Program-made: the position numbers and the translations under genes | Origin: Anastatus disparis | Taxonomy: Eukaryota > Arthropoda > Insecta > Hymenoptera > Eupelmidae | Length of the DNA: 64,000 bases | Reading direction: 5' to 3' | Assembly: GCA_017163975.1 (NCBI GenBank) | Contig: JAFFSR010000365.1 | Coordinates: 868,001-932,000 of the forward strand | The notes under the pieces: generated by a model | Database searches by the model: none | Seen by the model: only the letters and a program-made list of their open reading frames with translations | Told to the model about the DNA's origin: nothing | Shown here: positions 11,700-23,310 of the stretch, in pieces | Numbering within the stretch: position 1 is the first letter of the stretch | How the letters are laid out: every line of letters begins with the position of its first letter

Positions 11700-11935
11700 A
11701 TCGTTTTTGCTTTTTTTTATTTTCCGAGGATTTAGTTTTGATAATATATATATAGTTTTCACTTTTTTTCGAATTATCATTCGCGGCGTATATAGTTTTG
11801 TTGATCATAGCATCCCTTTTTTTTACGAGTTATCATTCTCGCAGTGCATAGTTTTGTTGGCGTATAGCATTTGTTTTTATTTACGAATTATCTTTCGCAT
11901 AGTGTATAGTTTTTATGTATATTATTTATAGTTAA
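11700..11935. repeat. Imperfect tandem repeat, about 55-bp unit, three copies
   Basis: The pattern TTTTTTACGAATTATCATTCGC...GTATAGTTTTGTTG recurs three times, at about 11763, 11817 and 11875, with moderate divergence. The open frame through it (11707-11931) is a by-product of the repeat. Confidence 0.65.
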
Positions 11936-12102
11936 TATGAATTTTCTAGAGTACAGATTATGTGTGCCGGATTTATCTCACACGTGCTATAAAATAATAT
12001 ACGATACGTGTTCTCGACGTGGTCCTATTAAACGACAAGCTTAACACCCACGCTTCACTTGGGTGCTAACTTGGGGCATGCCGTGTAAGAAAGGATCACT
12101 CC

Positions 12103-12767
12103 GGAGAACACCCCATCTCCAGGAAACAGACTCGACTGAAACTGCAGGATATGATTTTTTCATGAAAAAAAATGAACCCGTGTTTTCTCTTTTTGTCGAA
12201 TAGGCCCTCTACACAAGAATATAGACATTTTTTTAAAAATATGGTAAATAAAAGCATTTATAAGAATTTAAATAACCAAAGAACTAAGACTCTTACAAAA
12301 AAATGCATGATAATTAAAGCACGAATTAAATGCTTTAATTTAAGCTTTGTTACATCAAAAAATCTTCAGTGACTCAAAAGTTACAGGCGATTAAAATATG
12401 TTAATGAAATAACGTGAAAAATTGATCATATTTTATATGCTTAAAATATCAAGTAAATACGTGTGGTAATATTTAATTGAGAATAACTTTCGAAAAAAAA
12501 GCTTTTTTAATGCAGCAAAGCTTAAATTAAAGCATTTAATTCGTGCTTCATTTTATCTTTTATGCATTTTTTTTGTAAGAGTCCTAGTTCTTTGGTTATT
12601 AAAGTTCTTATAAAGGCTCTTATTCACCATATTTTGAAAAAAATGTCTATATCTTTGTCTAGGGGGCCTATTCGACGAAAAGAAAAAACATGGGTTCATT
12701 TTTTTCATCAAAAAATCATATCCTGCAGTTTCAGCTAAATCCGTTTCCCGGAGATGGGGTGCTCTCC
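12103..12767. mobile_element. Fold-back element, about 0.67 kb
   Basis: The left arm begins GGAGAACACCCCATCTCC and the right arm ends GGAGATGGGGTGCTCTCC. The arms pair through ACTGCAGGATATGATTTTTT, the TCGAATAGGCCC segment and AAGCACGAATTAAATGCTTT. The unpaired centre is about 12365-12490. The open frame at 12172-12372 lies in the left arm and is a by-product. No transposase is visible. Confidence 0.85.
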
Positions 12768-14150
12768 TTGTTAGAGCACGTATACCGTAATGTACTATTA
12801 GGGGACGATGAATATATGTAACTTTTTATACTATTCGACTAAGGTGTACGGTGGCCGTGGTCACTAAGTTTTTACGCACCTCAACTCTAATACTAATTTT
12901 ACCAAGTTCAAACCTGATGTTTTACCTTTTTTTTCTTGTTCTCTTTTTAAATATTATATTTTCATTATGAATTTAAAAAAAATTTTTTAAATCATTTTTA
13001 TTTTTCAAAAAAAGGACTTTTTATAAATTTATATTAATGTATGATAACATTTTTAACTCATTTAATAAAAATAAAAAAAAAAAATATTAATAAATCTAAT
13101 TTTATTAAGTAAAAGTAAAATAATAAATGTACCTGAAAAAATACATAATCTTACGAATTAAAACTTCATTAAAGCGCATTATTAACGAAAATTACATTAA
13201 ATATCACGAATTTTTTTATAAATTAGATTTTTTCATCTTTCTTTTATTAAATATCATATTTTTATATCATCAATTTTTATTTCTAAAACAAAAAAAATTG
13301 ATGATTCTCTTTAACGAACGTAATAATCTTCAGTTCTTCCTAAACAAAATTTTGACTAAACTTTAAATACTTATTTTTGTCCATTAAAAAGTGACATTTT
13401 CTAAACTTAGATCAAGGCATAATAACATTCTTTTTAATTAATTTATTTAAAATAAAATTTTATTTTAATATTTGCAATATATAAAAGACGAAAAATCTCT
13501 ATTTTTCAAAAATTACATAAACGGTTTTAAAATTGACGCTACATAGAGTTTAATTATTTAAGAAAAATTAAATATTCTTTCAGAAAAATAACTAATTTGC
13601 ATCTTATCTGACTGCTTGTTCTGAATTACATTTTTTGTAATAAAATAACTATAACAAATTTAAGATTTCTTTTATACGAATTAGTATTCAAATAATTGTA
13701 AGGGTGGGTTCTATTTGGGAGATTATAAAAATATAAAATTAAATAAGAGATGAAAGTTAGCTTACAACCCCCAAATCCTGAGATTTCCCAACTTACAAAA
13801 ATAATAATAATCAATATAAGGGAATTAAATACTCTAACTCTAATACAATTATCAATTATTAATTTGAATAAATTCAATTTAGTGAATAAATTAACAAACT
13901 CTCTGTTATACCAGGGTGAAATCAATTAAATAAATTTTAAATAGATTAATTAAAAGAAGTTAATCTTAAACTGTATAAATTTCTCTACCAAGCAAGTTCT
14001 TCAAGTACTTATAGGTTATTCTATTTAATAAATTAATTAACTTTGAATTTAATTACAAAATTATGAAATATAAAAGACAATCACTTTTAAAATATTACGT
14101 ATTAATATTAATCTAATTTTAACTCAATAAAAATTAAAAATTGAGCAACG
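12768..14150. other. AT-rich DNA, no gene seen
   Basis: Long A/T runs. The open frames at 13127-13366 and 13626-13925 (minus) are Ile/Leu/Phe/Asn/Lys-rich, as random AT-rich sequence gives. Confidence 0.6.
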
Positions 14151-15600
14151 ACTGCAACACGTGCTCAGGAGATTTCAGGTTATGTGCAGGCGGGGGTTCG
14201 AATAGCCGTGCGTATCTCAGATTACACAATCTTCCAGTTGGCGGCGCTAGTGTCGTATTTCTTCTTAGAGTTACTCTGAGCCTCACTATCTAGCTCGTTC
14301 CAATGAATTTTATATATATGAGATGGATCTTGAGAGGCTTTTCACCACTATTTCAATTATTCACTTTACTATTTATTCAAATTATAAAATCACTAACGCG
14401 GAAGAAAGAGTGACTTCGCTACCACGTACTGTTTCTCCTTTTTTTTAAATCTTTCACCAAAAAAAAAAAAAAGAATAAGTAGATTATATCTTGTACTGTA
14501 CGCTGCTATAACCCGAATCAGCCATCTCAACTTAGACCCTCAGGAAACAGAACAAAAAGAAAAGAAAACTCCAAAAGACGCTAACTGTCCCCTAAAATGT
14601 TCGGCAACTTGTTATAAATGACCCTTCGAAAAGATGGCTGTTGGCTACTTTGAAGCGGTGTTGGCGCGCGCAAAAAAATCCCGCGAAATAAAATTAACAA
14701 AAACAAAAAATTCAGTAACAGTCACAACAAGATAAAGTATTCAACAGTAATAAATATGGTAATCTCTAACAACAGCAAAATTCAACGGAAATAAGTAACA
14801 ATTCAATATAAAACTTTAATAAATTAGCACGAAGAAAAGTATCTATTTGTAGTAAGAATAACGCGACTGTGTAGTACGGCTATCGAAATGACAATGAAGC
14901 ACGTAGAATAAGGAAGCGAACGATGAACATCGGTTGCTTCTTCTTCACTATTGCTCTCTTTATTACTCTCATTACGTCTTATCTACTATCTTTTTCTACC
15001 TCGCGACTTTCTAATCAAATCAAGTTCTTTTCATCATTTTGTTTTATCTATACTAGTGTAGTTTTACTACTCGTTAATCAAATTTACATTTTATTTCCTT
15101 TACTAGTGTAATATTTTCTTATTTTGACTGTTACGCCCTCTGCGCGCGTGCTTTAATTAAATAAAAATGACGTATTGAATATTAATTAATTATCTATCTA
15201 TCAAAAATATTATTTCTAATAGACTTTAATTTTTAATTAATTATTTGATCGGATTATTTAAATTATTTTTACCTCATTGATAGTTAATTAATTCACGCTA
15301 TTACAAATCTTTATATAAAAAAAAATATTCTTTACAGTACAGCAACGCCACTTGCAAAAGAAAACAGTTTTAAAAAGAAATTTATTATTTGACTTTGCGT
15401 TCGAATCTTATTAATACGTGAGCGCCCTCTAAATTATATCTACGTCTACACTATGCTATACGTAATTAATTTCTACCTTCTTTTATAATTAAGTTTTTTA
15501 TCTATCTAATATCTTTTTACCATACGCGCGTTAATATCCTTCTTTGTCGACTTCTCTCATTACATTAGTATTTTTCTGTTTCTCTCTCTCTCTCATTCTT
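14151..15600. other. Mixed-composition region, no supported gene
   Basis: Less AT-rich patches (14150-14300, 14500-14700) and CT-rich tracts resemble in composition the 7000-9200 region. Nothing coding can be supported. The 62-codon frame at 14923-15111 is hydrophobic but lacks any other support. Part of this may be the outer portion of the Gypsy 3' LTR that begins at 16067 on the minus strand; its far end cannot be placed. Confidence 0.4.
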
Positions 15601-16067
15601 TCTTTTGACTATACTACGCAAGCGCCACAGTGATTGATTTGCGCGAGCACGTGTTCATTTTTTTTGCGTCGTTGAAACCGCTCTGCTGCTTCCTAGACGT
15701 GATATGGTTATCTTCTGCTAGCAGGTATCGGTCGCACTACTTGCTGATTGTATGATTGCAACGGTAAGTGCGTATATGCATAGTTGTTTCTCTTTCAGTG
15801 CCGTTAGCCGGTAGTCCAACCACACATGGCTACTTAGCAATGAGCCATATGATTAGCTATGTACAGGGCTCATTACCGAAAACAAGAAATAACAACAGAA
15901 TTATTTCTCTGTTTGTTTCTCACGGTGGCCCTGGCTGCTGTCACGAGTGTGATGATTGTGATTTTAGGAATTATGTATGATTTTTCTTTGATAGGTTTTT
16001 AATAGAAAATTATTTTAAATTAATAAAAACGAAAAAATTTATGAAGGCGTGGAAATACCACGTCACA
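15600..16067 (-). mobile_element. Candidate start of Gypsy 3' LTR (far end not defined)
   Basis: On the minus strand a polypurine tract is followed at 16067 by TGTGACGTGGTATTTCCACG, a typical opening (TG) of an insect Gypsy LTR. It lies about 800 bp downstream of the integrase C-terminus on the same strand, where a 3' LTR is expected. The first bases contain a short palindrome, CGTGGTATTTCCACG. I did not find the matching 5' LTR beyond the gag end at 20144, so the length cannot be fixed; the end given here is arbitrary. Confidence 0.4.
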
Positions 16068-16068
16068 A

Positions 16069-16084
16069 ACTACCCCCCTAAATC
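16069..16084 (-). other. Polypurine tract of the Gypsy element
   Basis: On the minus strand the sequence reads GATTTAGGGGGGTAGT immediately before the TGTGACG of the candidate LTR. A G-rich purine run touching the LTR is the plus-strand primer site in LTR retroelements. Confidence 0.45.
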
Positions 16085-16861
16085 GGAACATCATCGATGG
16101 ACCGTTTTATATACCACCACAAACGCTAGCAGCCAAAGCTGCGCTTGAACAACTTTATAAATAATATCTTATTGGACAACACATATGTATTACTTCCAAC
16201 ACCATGAATCAACTAATTTTCCAACATATAAATAATTCAATTAAAATCTTTTATCAATCTTCTTTTTCTTAGGTGATAAATCCTTCGGTGCTCTGTACAG
16301 TCACGTGTGTTTCCCTTTATCTTGGCTGATATCGACCTTAAGGTCGGAGAGAGACCTGTTGCGTGATTCTTGAACTGCGCTACTTCTTGTTTTACGGTTA
16401 TGATCTTCTCTCTTTCGCTAATTTGGCTTTGAGAGCAGCGGTTGGGTTCTAGACCTGTTTCCAGCACCACTCCGGGAACTATATTTTATACTTCCACAGA
16501 GGGGCTCTGGAATCAATCCATTAACCACACCGCTTTCTCAAACCATTTCGCTAAGCAGGACCATTTGGAAAGAGGGCTCAGAGATCTAACCATGCCACCG
16601 AAGTAAATCGGGGTTGGGACGTTCGTACGCCCTATCTCAATTTTCCATTAAATTTTCTTCTTTAGATTTCTTCTTCAATTTTCTTGAATCTTCTCATAAC
16701 TTTTATTTTTCCTACCTATTTCTAACCTATAATTATACATAACTCTCATTCATCAAAATTCATTCATCATCTTTCTTTCAATCATTATCAATTATTATTA
16801 GTTAATGCATTCATACTTTTTCTATTTAGGGGCGGGGGTAACGCGGTGGAAGATACCTATT

Positions 16862-17160
16862 TCATTGCGACACGTGTGCTTTTGCGTATTGCTTGTTCGA
16901 TCCGACTTCGATTTCGTAAACGCATGGAGAAAGAACCGACACAATTTCATACAGACCGTCGTACTTGGGAGCGAGCTTCGCTGAGAATCGTTGCGCCGCA
17001 TTTGATAGAGGGTGCGTTCTTCGGATTACCTCATCGCCAACGCTAATTGAATATCTCTTCTTCCTTTATTATATATTCTTCCTTGTTTTTCTTTCGCTTC
17101 GTCGATAAATTTCGCTACTAGGTCTCTTAATGTATCAAGTCTCTTTATTCTATCTAGTCA
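16862..17160 (-). pseudogene. Gypsy integrase C-terminal region, frameshifted
   Basis: On the minus strand one frame from 17041 to the stop at 16862 reads VGDEVIRRTHPLSNAAQRF and continues with a KYDGLYEI motif of the GPY/F type that ends Ty3/Gypsy integrases and fixes integration. The piece just upstream (17160-17041) is in another frame and carries the basic stretch usually found between the catalytic core and this module. The plus-strand frame at 16846-17046 is only its shadow. It follows the integrase core at 17150-17616 in the correct order. Confidence 0.8.
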
Positions 17161-17616
17161 TGCTTCTGGGTCTACCTTATGTATTAGACCCGTTTCTTCG
17201 ACTTTTCTTCTAAGACTTTTTACTGGTCGAGGATGTTTACTATAATTAAGAAAAGTTGGTGATACCTTGGTTGATGCTTGGGTAGCAGTGTTTACCGCAT
17301 GGCGATATTCATGTATATGCTGGTCCCAATCTCTATGGTCTTGTTTCATAAAGGTGGCAGTCATAGTCTTCAATTTCTATTACTTCTCTCTACTGGATTA
17401 GCTTGTGGATGGTATAGCAGTGTTGTAACATATTTTACTCCATATTCTGTTAATACCTTGTCTAAGAACTTATTATCGAATTCCTTTCCATTATCTGTTA
17501 AAAATAGTCTAGAGTCTCCCATCTACGTAGAATAAGTTCTTTAAATGCTGTTGCTACCGCTTTACCATCTGCATTCCGTATGGGTTTTAATTCAATCCAC
17601 CTTGTGAATAGATCTT
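17150..17616 (-). pseudogene. Ty3/Gypsy integrase catalytic core, broken
   Basis: Reading on the minus strand the order is DLFTRWIEL (first catalytic Asp, 17613-17590), a frameshift near 17530, TDNGKEFDN (second Asp, about 17500-17475), YHPQANPVERSNRN (catalytic Glu), a stop, then the conserved WDQHIHEYRHAVNTATQAST and VSPTFLNY segment (17373-17158). The order and spacing match the DDE core of Gypsy integrases, which insert the cDNA copy into host DNA. At least one frameshift and one stop make it non-functional. The upstream end is fused directly to gag-type sequence: no protease, RT or RNase H lies between. Confidence 0.85.
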
Positions 17617-17624
17617 AACAACTG

Positions 17625-18411
17625 TTAGATCTCTTATAATTAGATGTTCGTTGCCTAGACTGTGGTGGGCATCTTGGATCCTGTGATCCGTTATAATCAC
17701 CATTTCTTGGTAGATTCCATCTAACTCGACCTTGATTTCCGTGATTTGGCCTCCTCTCGTAACTATTATCTTGTTATGATTGTTCTCCATGATTGTCGTT
17801 GGTAGTTCCTTTAGTCTCATAATTATCATTTTTATTTTGTTCTAAGCTTTCTTTATTGATATCTACAACCGCCGCTATAACTTGATTTCCTCTTTTCTCG
17901 CTAGTTGCCTCTACTTCATTCTGCTTACTTTTTTTATTCTTCTTATTTCTTTTCCTTTTATTACTCTTCTCGCTAGGATGATTTTCACTATCTTCTGAGT
18001 ATACTTCCTCGACCGCTGCTATCTTAGCTTTTATATAACGACCAGTATAGTCAGCTGTTGGTAATCTCATCTTTTCTTTTGGAGGTGGTGGTACGTATCG
18101 GCTGTCTAAATCCTTTTGACGTTTCCAGCGTCGACCATACCGTTCAATATCATCCAACGAATTTATTTCCTTATCCACCATTGCTCTTCTATATTCTGGT
18201 AATAAATTTTTAAATACCATATCTACTAGTTCTATTGATGATGGAGGAGATCTAAAATGTTTGATGACATATCTGAGACACGATAGATAGTTGGATATTC
18301 TCTCACCCTTAGCTTGGGTTCTCTATCTCAGTTCATCTATTAGATCTTCTCTGTATAACTCACCAATGAATTAATGGCAAAAAGCTTTTTTAAAGTGTGA
18401 CCAGGACGATA
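17625..18411 (-). pseudogene. Gypsy Gag: capsid (retrotrans_gag) region and basic tail
   Basis: Minus strand. Starting with SSWSHFKKAF (about 18411-18382), the frame runs through EDLIDELR, TQAKGERISNYLSCLRYVIK and FKNLLPEYRRAMVDKEINSL, the pattern of the retrotrans_gag capsid domain that assembles the particle. Two stops fall in the first part (near 18373 and 18325). From the Met at 18220 it is open for 148 codons, then a Lys/Asn-rich tail. After the stop at 17774 another frame continues with basic, Asn/Arg-rich nucleic-acid-binding sequence to about 17617. No CCHC knuckle is visible. Strong similarity to family; decayed. Confidence 0.8.
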
Positions 18412-18599
18412 TTTTTTCTTTTCTTGTGAGATACCATACGTTTGCTGCTCCAGTCAGCACTCCAGATATAGTTTTGATGATATCCTTTTCTTTGTAATTA
18501 TTGTTTTTTTAAAAATCATCTAACTAAGTTAGAAAATGTTCGGACCCTTCTTTACCATCACCAGAGAATTATAAGTTCCAAGTTCGTAGGACTTTCATA

Positions 18600-18990
18600 A
18601 CCCTTGTTACTTCGGCAGACCTTCTCCTTTTCTTAGATATTCTTTTATGAGTTTTTAATCTATGGCTGGGTAACACCTCTCCACTATTTTTGCTATCATT
18701 ACTGTAAGTATCATCGTCGCTACCGTCATCTTCGCTATAAGAATCTTCTTCATCTGACCCTTTTTTTCTATGCTTTTGGTCGTCCTCTTTACCTACGAAC
18801 AGCTCCTTATTCTTTTATTTTTTTTTTCTATTTTGTTTTTTTTCTTATCCTTGCTAGGTTTATCCTTTTTACTACTTCTTTCATCACTAATTCTCAACGA
18901 CTGATCACCATTATTAGAAAAATTCAATCTTTTCACCTTGGTTGGCTTGCTTACTTTCAGAGTAGAGCGTAGTCCAAGGTTCCTATCATC
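18600..18990 (-). pseudogene. Gag linker, frame-broken lysine-rich segment
   Basis: Between the two Gag parts the minus strand has short charged, Lys/Ser/Asp-rich pieces in alternating frames, with several stops and T-rich (A-rich on the sense strand) runs. Composition and position suggest the low-complexity linker of the same Gag protein after several small indels. No fold can be recognised. Confidence 0.45.
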
Positions 18991-19260
18991 TCAGTCCTCT
19001 AAATATGGGTTTGTTAGTAACGGGTTACTCTGCTTCATTTCCTTCCTTTTTCTTCCTCCTGTCAAAGTTTGAATCAGATTTTGATAAGTTTGATTAACGA
19101 TTTGGTTATTTCCCATCTCATCTTCACTATTAGAGTCTTCAGAGGTACCATTTCCACTACTAGAACTATTCAGAGCGTCCTTGGAGTTGTTAATTTCCCT
19201 TATCTTCACATTTCCCATATTATTTGTTATACTTGCAGTTCCTTCTATTCCTCTATCCAT
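18991..19260 (-). pseudogene. Gag N-terminal half, acidic Ser/Asn-rich piece
   Basis: Minus strand, 89 codons. The middle is Ser/Asn/Gly/Glu-rich (SSSSGNGTSEDSNSEDEMGN). The end resembles coding sequence rather than noise because its composition differs from the surrounding AT-rich DNA. It lies between the 19335-19829 frame and the capsid, in the same orientation, so I read it as part of the same broken Gag. Confidence 0.5.
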
Positions 19261-19334
19261 TGTAGATACAGTAGAATCTGGGGATGCTACGATTATCGGT
19301 CCAAATTTAATAAAGGTCTCACTATATGTAGGTT

Positions 19335-19829
19335 TTAAATTATTTGTACCTCTTCATCTGCACGGAGTTCTGAGTTTCTCTTTAGTATTTCTTCAATTTC
19401 TGGAGAAAGAAGCACTGATATCCTTTTCCGTTGTGGTCCTAGAGGTGGTAATATCAGATTACTCCAGATAGGTAATCCTGATACTTCTGTTAATTTATTT
19501 ATCTGTTTTTTTTGTTGGAGTATAGAATGATTAGTCCTCGCTAATAACGTCGTCAATTGTGATTTTAAAGTTTCTCGTGTAGAAGGCGGTGCTTTATCCT
19601 TTTCTACATCCGTATCCTTATCTGTGGTGTCTGTTTCTGTTGCTATAATCTCTGGTGCTTCCGATCGGTCTCCGGTTTCCGTTGATATTTTGTCCAAGTC
19701 GTCTGCTATTTCATCGGTTGCATACCAAGGGACATCCTTATCTGGTTCAGTATCCATGATATATGCCCTTAGTAATCTATTTTGTATAGCTAACACTGGA
19801 CCTTGCGAGTTTAGATTTCCCTCCTTCAA
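19335..19829 (-). pseudogene. Gag N-terminal region, longest open piece
   Basis: Minus strand, 164 codons, acidic at first (repeated Asp/Glu/Thr), then a probable coiled-coil stretch around residues 90-115, then a segment with LPIWSNLILPPLGPQ. It ends with a TAA shortly before the next frame at 19260. No conserved enzyme motif. The assignment rests on position (upstream of the Gypsy capsid, same strand) and codon-like composition. A different gene placed here by chance cannot be excluded. Confidence 0.5.
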
Positions 19830-20144
19830 CCTAGTTTAATCTTCTTGTGGATCTAATCGCTTAAGGCGACCTCGGAACTTAGATTAGGTTTCATTTCTTA
19901 GTTTACAAATCATACTTTTGATACATGAAATTTTTCAGATTTTTTAATTTTCTACCATTTTTTGATACCCATAGAATGGTGGAAAACTTATAAATCCAAA
20001 AAATTTTACAAAATAAAAGTTTAATTTGTAAACTACGAAGTAAAAATTTAGCCTAACCTCCGTAGTCACCTTTATAGTTCTCGCTAACTTTTTAAATTCT
20101 TTGTTCTTCTTCAATTTATCCATTTTTATCTTGTGGTCCGACAT

Positions 20145-20487
20145 CTTGATCCACTAAGTGCTTTAACAATCTGCGGTCTCTTCAAACAAGTACGCAGAAA
20201 TCTTCTTACAATACTTCAGCGGATTAATTGAAATGTCTACTATGACAAAAACTACTTCTGAATTTGAACAAGGGCAGGTATCACTATTTAAGCGCCAAAA
20301 AAAAGAAAAATTTTCTCAAACGTAAACCGCGCTGACGAAAGCACACGTATGCAATAGAAGTATCAAGATAGGGTAAAACAAGTAAAACATTGCTTGTTTT
20401 AAGTTTGGGGATACAAAAAGGGGTCGCTACTCTACAATACCGATCGAGTGCCAATATAAGTAAATATGTATAAACAAGTATGTATAA

Positions 20488-20526
<39 letters not shown>

Positions 20527-21115
20527 AATTATGTTACTCTGGAGATTACCGTAACTTTTACTTTTTATTTTACCTAGAAGATTAAAAAAAAATTTTTTGT
20601 GCAAATTTTATTTGCAAAATTGTTTTTCTCTTCCTTAAGATCTTCTTAGAGTTTCTTGAGTAAATTATTTTGAATTTATCTTGATATTTTATTTTTCTTC
20701 GCTATACGCAATTTTTCTTGAGTGCGTAATAAGAGATTTAACTTAATTTTTTTTTCGCTATTCGCAAATATCTTCTTAAGCTTGCAGATAAAAAGGTTTA
20801 ATTTAATTTCTTCTTGTTGAAATTTAAATAAGAGAATTTAGACGCGAGAAAAAAATGTATCTTCTTGAATCTCTTGATATGATTATCAGCAATTTTTAAT
20901 TTCGCAAAAGAAGTAAAAAAAATTCAATAACAATCAAAAATAAGAAAAATTTAATGATACTCTTGAGTAATTATTTTTTTGAGTTTTTTTTTAATTTCTT
21001 GAATAAATAAATAAATATTATTTTTCTTTTGAATTTTTCAATTTTTCTTGTTATAATATTTTTCAAAAAGACCTTCCTGAAAATTGTAACATACGCAACA
21101 AAAAAACGCTACAAA

Positions 21116-21192
<77 letters not shown>

Positions 21193-21305
21193 CATATGAT
21201 TTGGCACTCTACGGATTAAATAATGTCGTAAAAATCAGTTTTATTTTAGGTAGGAGGGCTCATTTAATATATAAAAGAAGGATATTCCCAATTCTTTCTA
21301 CACAA

Positions 21306-21345
<40 letters not shown>

Positions 21346-21372
21346 TATATTCTTTTATATATGTCATATGTA
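20145..21372. other. AT-rich region with TTCTTGA words and (TA)n tracts, no gene
   Basis: The words ATCTTCTTGA/TTTCTTGAGT recur loosely from 20630 to 21060. (TA)n runs stand at about 20491-20519, 21123-21187 and 21308-21338. The frames at 20284-20604 (minus) and 21201-21401 run through these microsatellites and are not proteins. Confidence 0.65.
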
Positions 21373-22680
21373 TATGGGACGTTTCACGTCAACTCACCTA
21401 ACAAAAAAATAGAATTCGTCGAAAATCTGTAAAAATGTTCTATTTAATACCCAAAATATACAAAAAAATTTTTAGAGGTCCAGGTCAAAGGGGTCAGGAT
21501 TTAAACGTGATGGAATTTTTCGAATTTTCCAAATTTTTTGCTAAATAAATATTTTAATGAATTTTTTCCTCAAAAACTATCAATTTTTCGTTAAAACTTA
21601 ATGGAATACTTTTTCTTGGAAATAAGATGTGAAATTCACCTGAATTTTTGCAAATTATAATATACTGATTTTTATGCTTACTTGATCGATTTAAACATAC
21701 AATTTAGTATATCTAAAAATCGAGCAGGTTAAATTGGCTTTTTAAAGTCTTATTTTTTTTTGTTTTTTTAGGAGGAAAAAATATACGAAGCCTCCAGTTG
21801 GGCAGCCTTCTCAAAGTTACTTAATTGTGCAAAAATGTCTGTAAAAATCGTTATTTTGGATCAATGATGAGATTCATGATTGTTTTTCTGAAAAAGTATT
21901 GATTTTTGGGACAAATGTATAAAAATGTTTTTTATTGGAAATCATGTGTAGAATATGAACATATTTTTACAAATTGTAATTTAAGACATTATGAACCATA
22001 TATACTAAAAATTTAACAAAAAATAAATTTTAAAATTTCAAAATTTCATTTATAATTTGTGATGTTTAGCAAATAATGGTTTACAAAAATTTACATACAT
22101 TTTACATACAATTTCCAATAAAAAACATTTTCATACATTTGTCTCAAAAATCAATACTTTTTCAGAAAAACAATCACGAATCTCATCATTGATCCAAAAT
22201 AACGATTTTTACAGATATTTTTGCACAATTAAGTAACTTTGAGAAGGCTGCCCAACTGGAGGCTTCGTATATTTTTTCCTCCTAAAAAAACAAAAAAAAA
22301 TAAGACTTTAAAAAGCCAATTTAACCTGCTCGATTTTTAGATATACTAAATGGTATGTTTGAATCGATCAAGTAAGCATAAAAATCAGTATATTATAATT
22401 TGCAAAAATTCAGGTGAATTCTACATCTAATTTCCAAGAAAAAGTATTACATTAAGTTTTAACGAAAAATTGATAGTTTTTGAGGAAAAAATTCATTAAA
22501 ATATTTATTTAGCAAAAAATTTGGAAAATTCGAAAAATTCCATCACGTTTAAATCCTGACCCCTTTGACCTGGACCTCTAAAATTTTTTTTGTATATTTT
22601 GGGTATCAAATAGAACATTTTCACAGATTTTCGACGAATTCTATTTTTTTGTTAGGTGAGTTGACGTGAAACGTCCCATA
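21373..22680. mobile_element. TA-flanked fold-back element, about 1.3 kb
   Basis: The left end TGGGACGTTTCACGTCAACT is the exact complement of the right end, and TA borders both sides, as in Tc1/mariner-type insertions. The arms are about 560-580 bp and almost identical (for example AGGTCCAGGTCAAAGGGGTC against GACCCCTTTGACCTGGACCT). The centre is about 21945-22110. No open frame of note. The high arm identity suggests recent origin or homogenisation between arms. Confidence 0.9.
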
Positions 22681-22892
22681 CATATTATGAACATACACGC
22701 ACGTATATCGAACTTTAATAATTTTAATTTTTGTTTTAATAATTAATTAAATTATGTTGAATTCAATTTGAATATTAGTTCTATAATTTATAAAGAGTGT
22801 TTTATGATATGGTTTGTATTTAAATCCTTAAATTTGTCACATTCGATTTGAGTGACATTGTTATGTATTTTACGCCGGTCACACACTCTATC

Positions 22893-23310
22893 TATCACAT
22901 GTAGTTCGACTGCTATGTGTAACCTACGTCATTGGCGGTTCGTTCTGTTACACGCGTTTGCGCGACATTACGCTGCGTGCACACTATAGCCGTGTCAAAG
23001 AATATAGACGTATATAGAAGAGCAGACGCGTACAAAATTTTGAGGCAAGTCATCACCCCAGCTTTTACATTGTTAGTATATCTATATATCAGTACTATAT
23101 GAATATATAGAGGCTGTGTATAAACTGAGGTGATGTATCCCTAAAATTGCCTCACTCTTCCTATTTGCTCTGCGCTTCTATGCATGTCTATATTCGTTGG
23201 CAGTGTTACATATAGTTCGACAGTTGTGTGTAACCTATGTCATTGGCCGTTCGTTCTGTTACTCGCGCTTGTTGCGCCGTGCGCACTCTATAGCTGTGTT
23301 GCATTTAGTA
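22893..23310. repeat. Direct repeat of about 110 bp, two copies 310 bp apart
   Basis: TAGTTCGACTGCTATGTGTA...CGGTTCGTTCTGTTAC...CACTATAGCCGTGT near 22900-23000 reappears with substitutions at about 23214-23302. The segment between is unrelated AT-rich DNA with ATATATAG words. The frame at 23197-23382 is inside the second copy. Confidence 0.75.

Larger units (their letters stand above)
16062..20144 (-). mobile_element. Decayed Ty3/Gypsy LTR retrotransposon (Gag + integrase, pol core deleted)
   Basis: Gag pieces (19829-17625), integrase (17616-16862), polypurine tract and LTR start (16084-16067) appear in the order of a Gypsy element on the minus strand. Protease, RT and RNase H, normally about 2 kb between Gag and integrase, are absent. 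Stops and frameshifts in every part show it cannot encode its proteins. The 5' LTR was not found; 20144-20300 holds no obvious match to the LTR start. Confidence 0.75.

Noticed and set aside
14923..15111. 62-codon hydrophobic frame
   Set aside because: Membrane-like composition is expected in CT-rich/AT-rich sequence, and no other support is visible.
16237..16470. 77-codon minus-strand frame between Gypsy integrase and LTR, considered as an env or accessory gene
   Set aside because: No signal peptide, membrane segment or recognisable motif, and too short; treated as 3' untranslated DNA of the element.
17278..17535. 85-codon plus-strand frame
   Set aside because: Antisense shadow of the Gypsy integrase.
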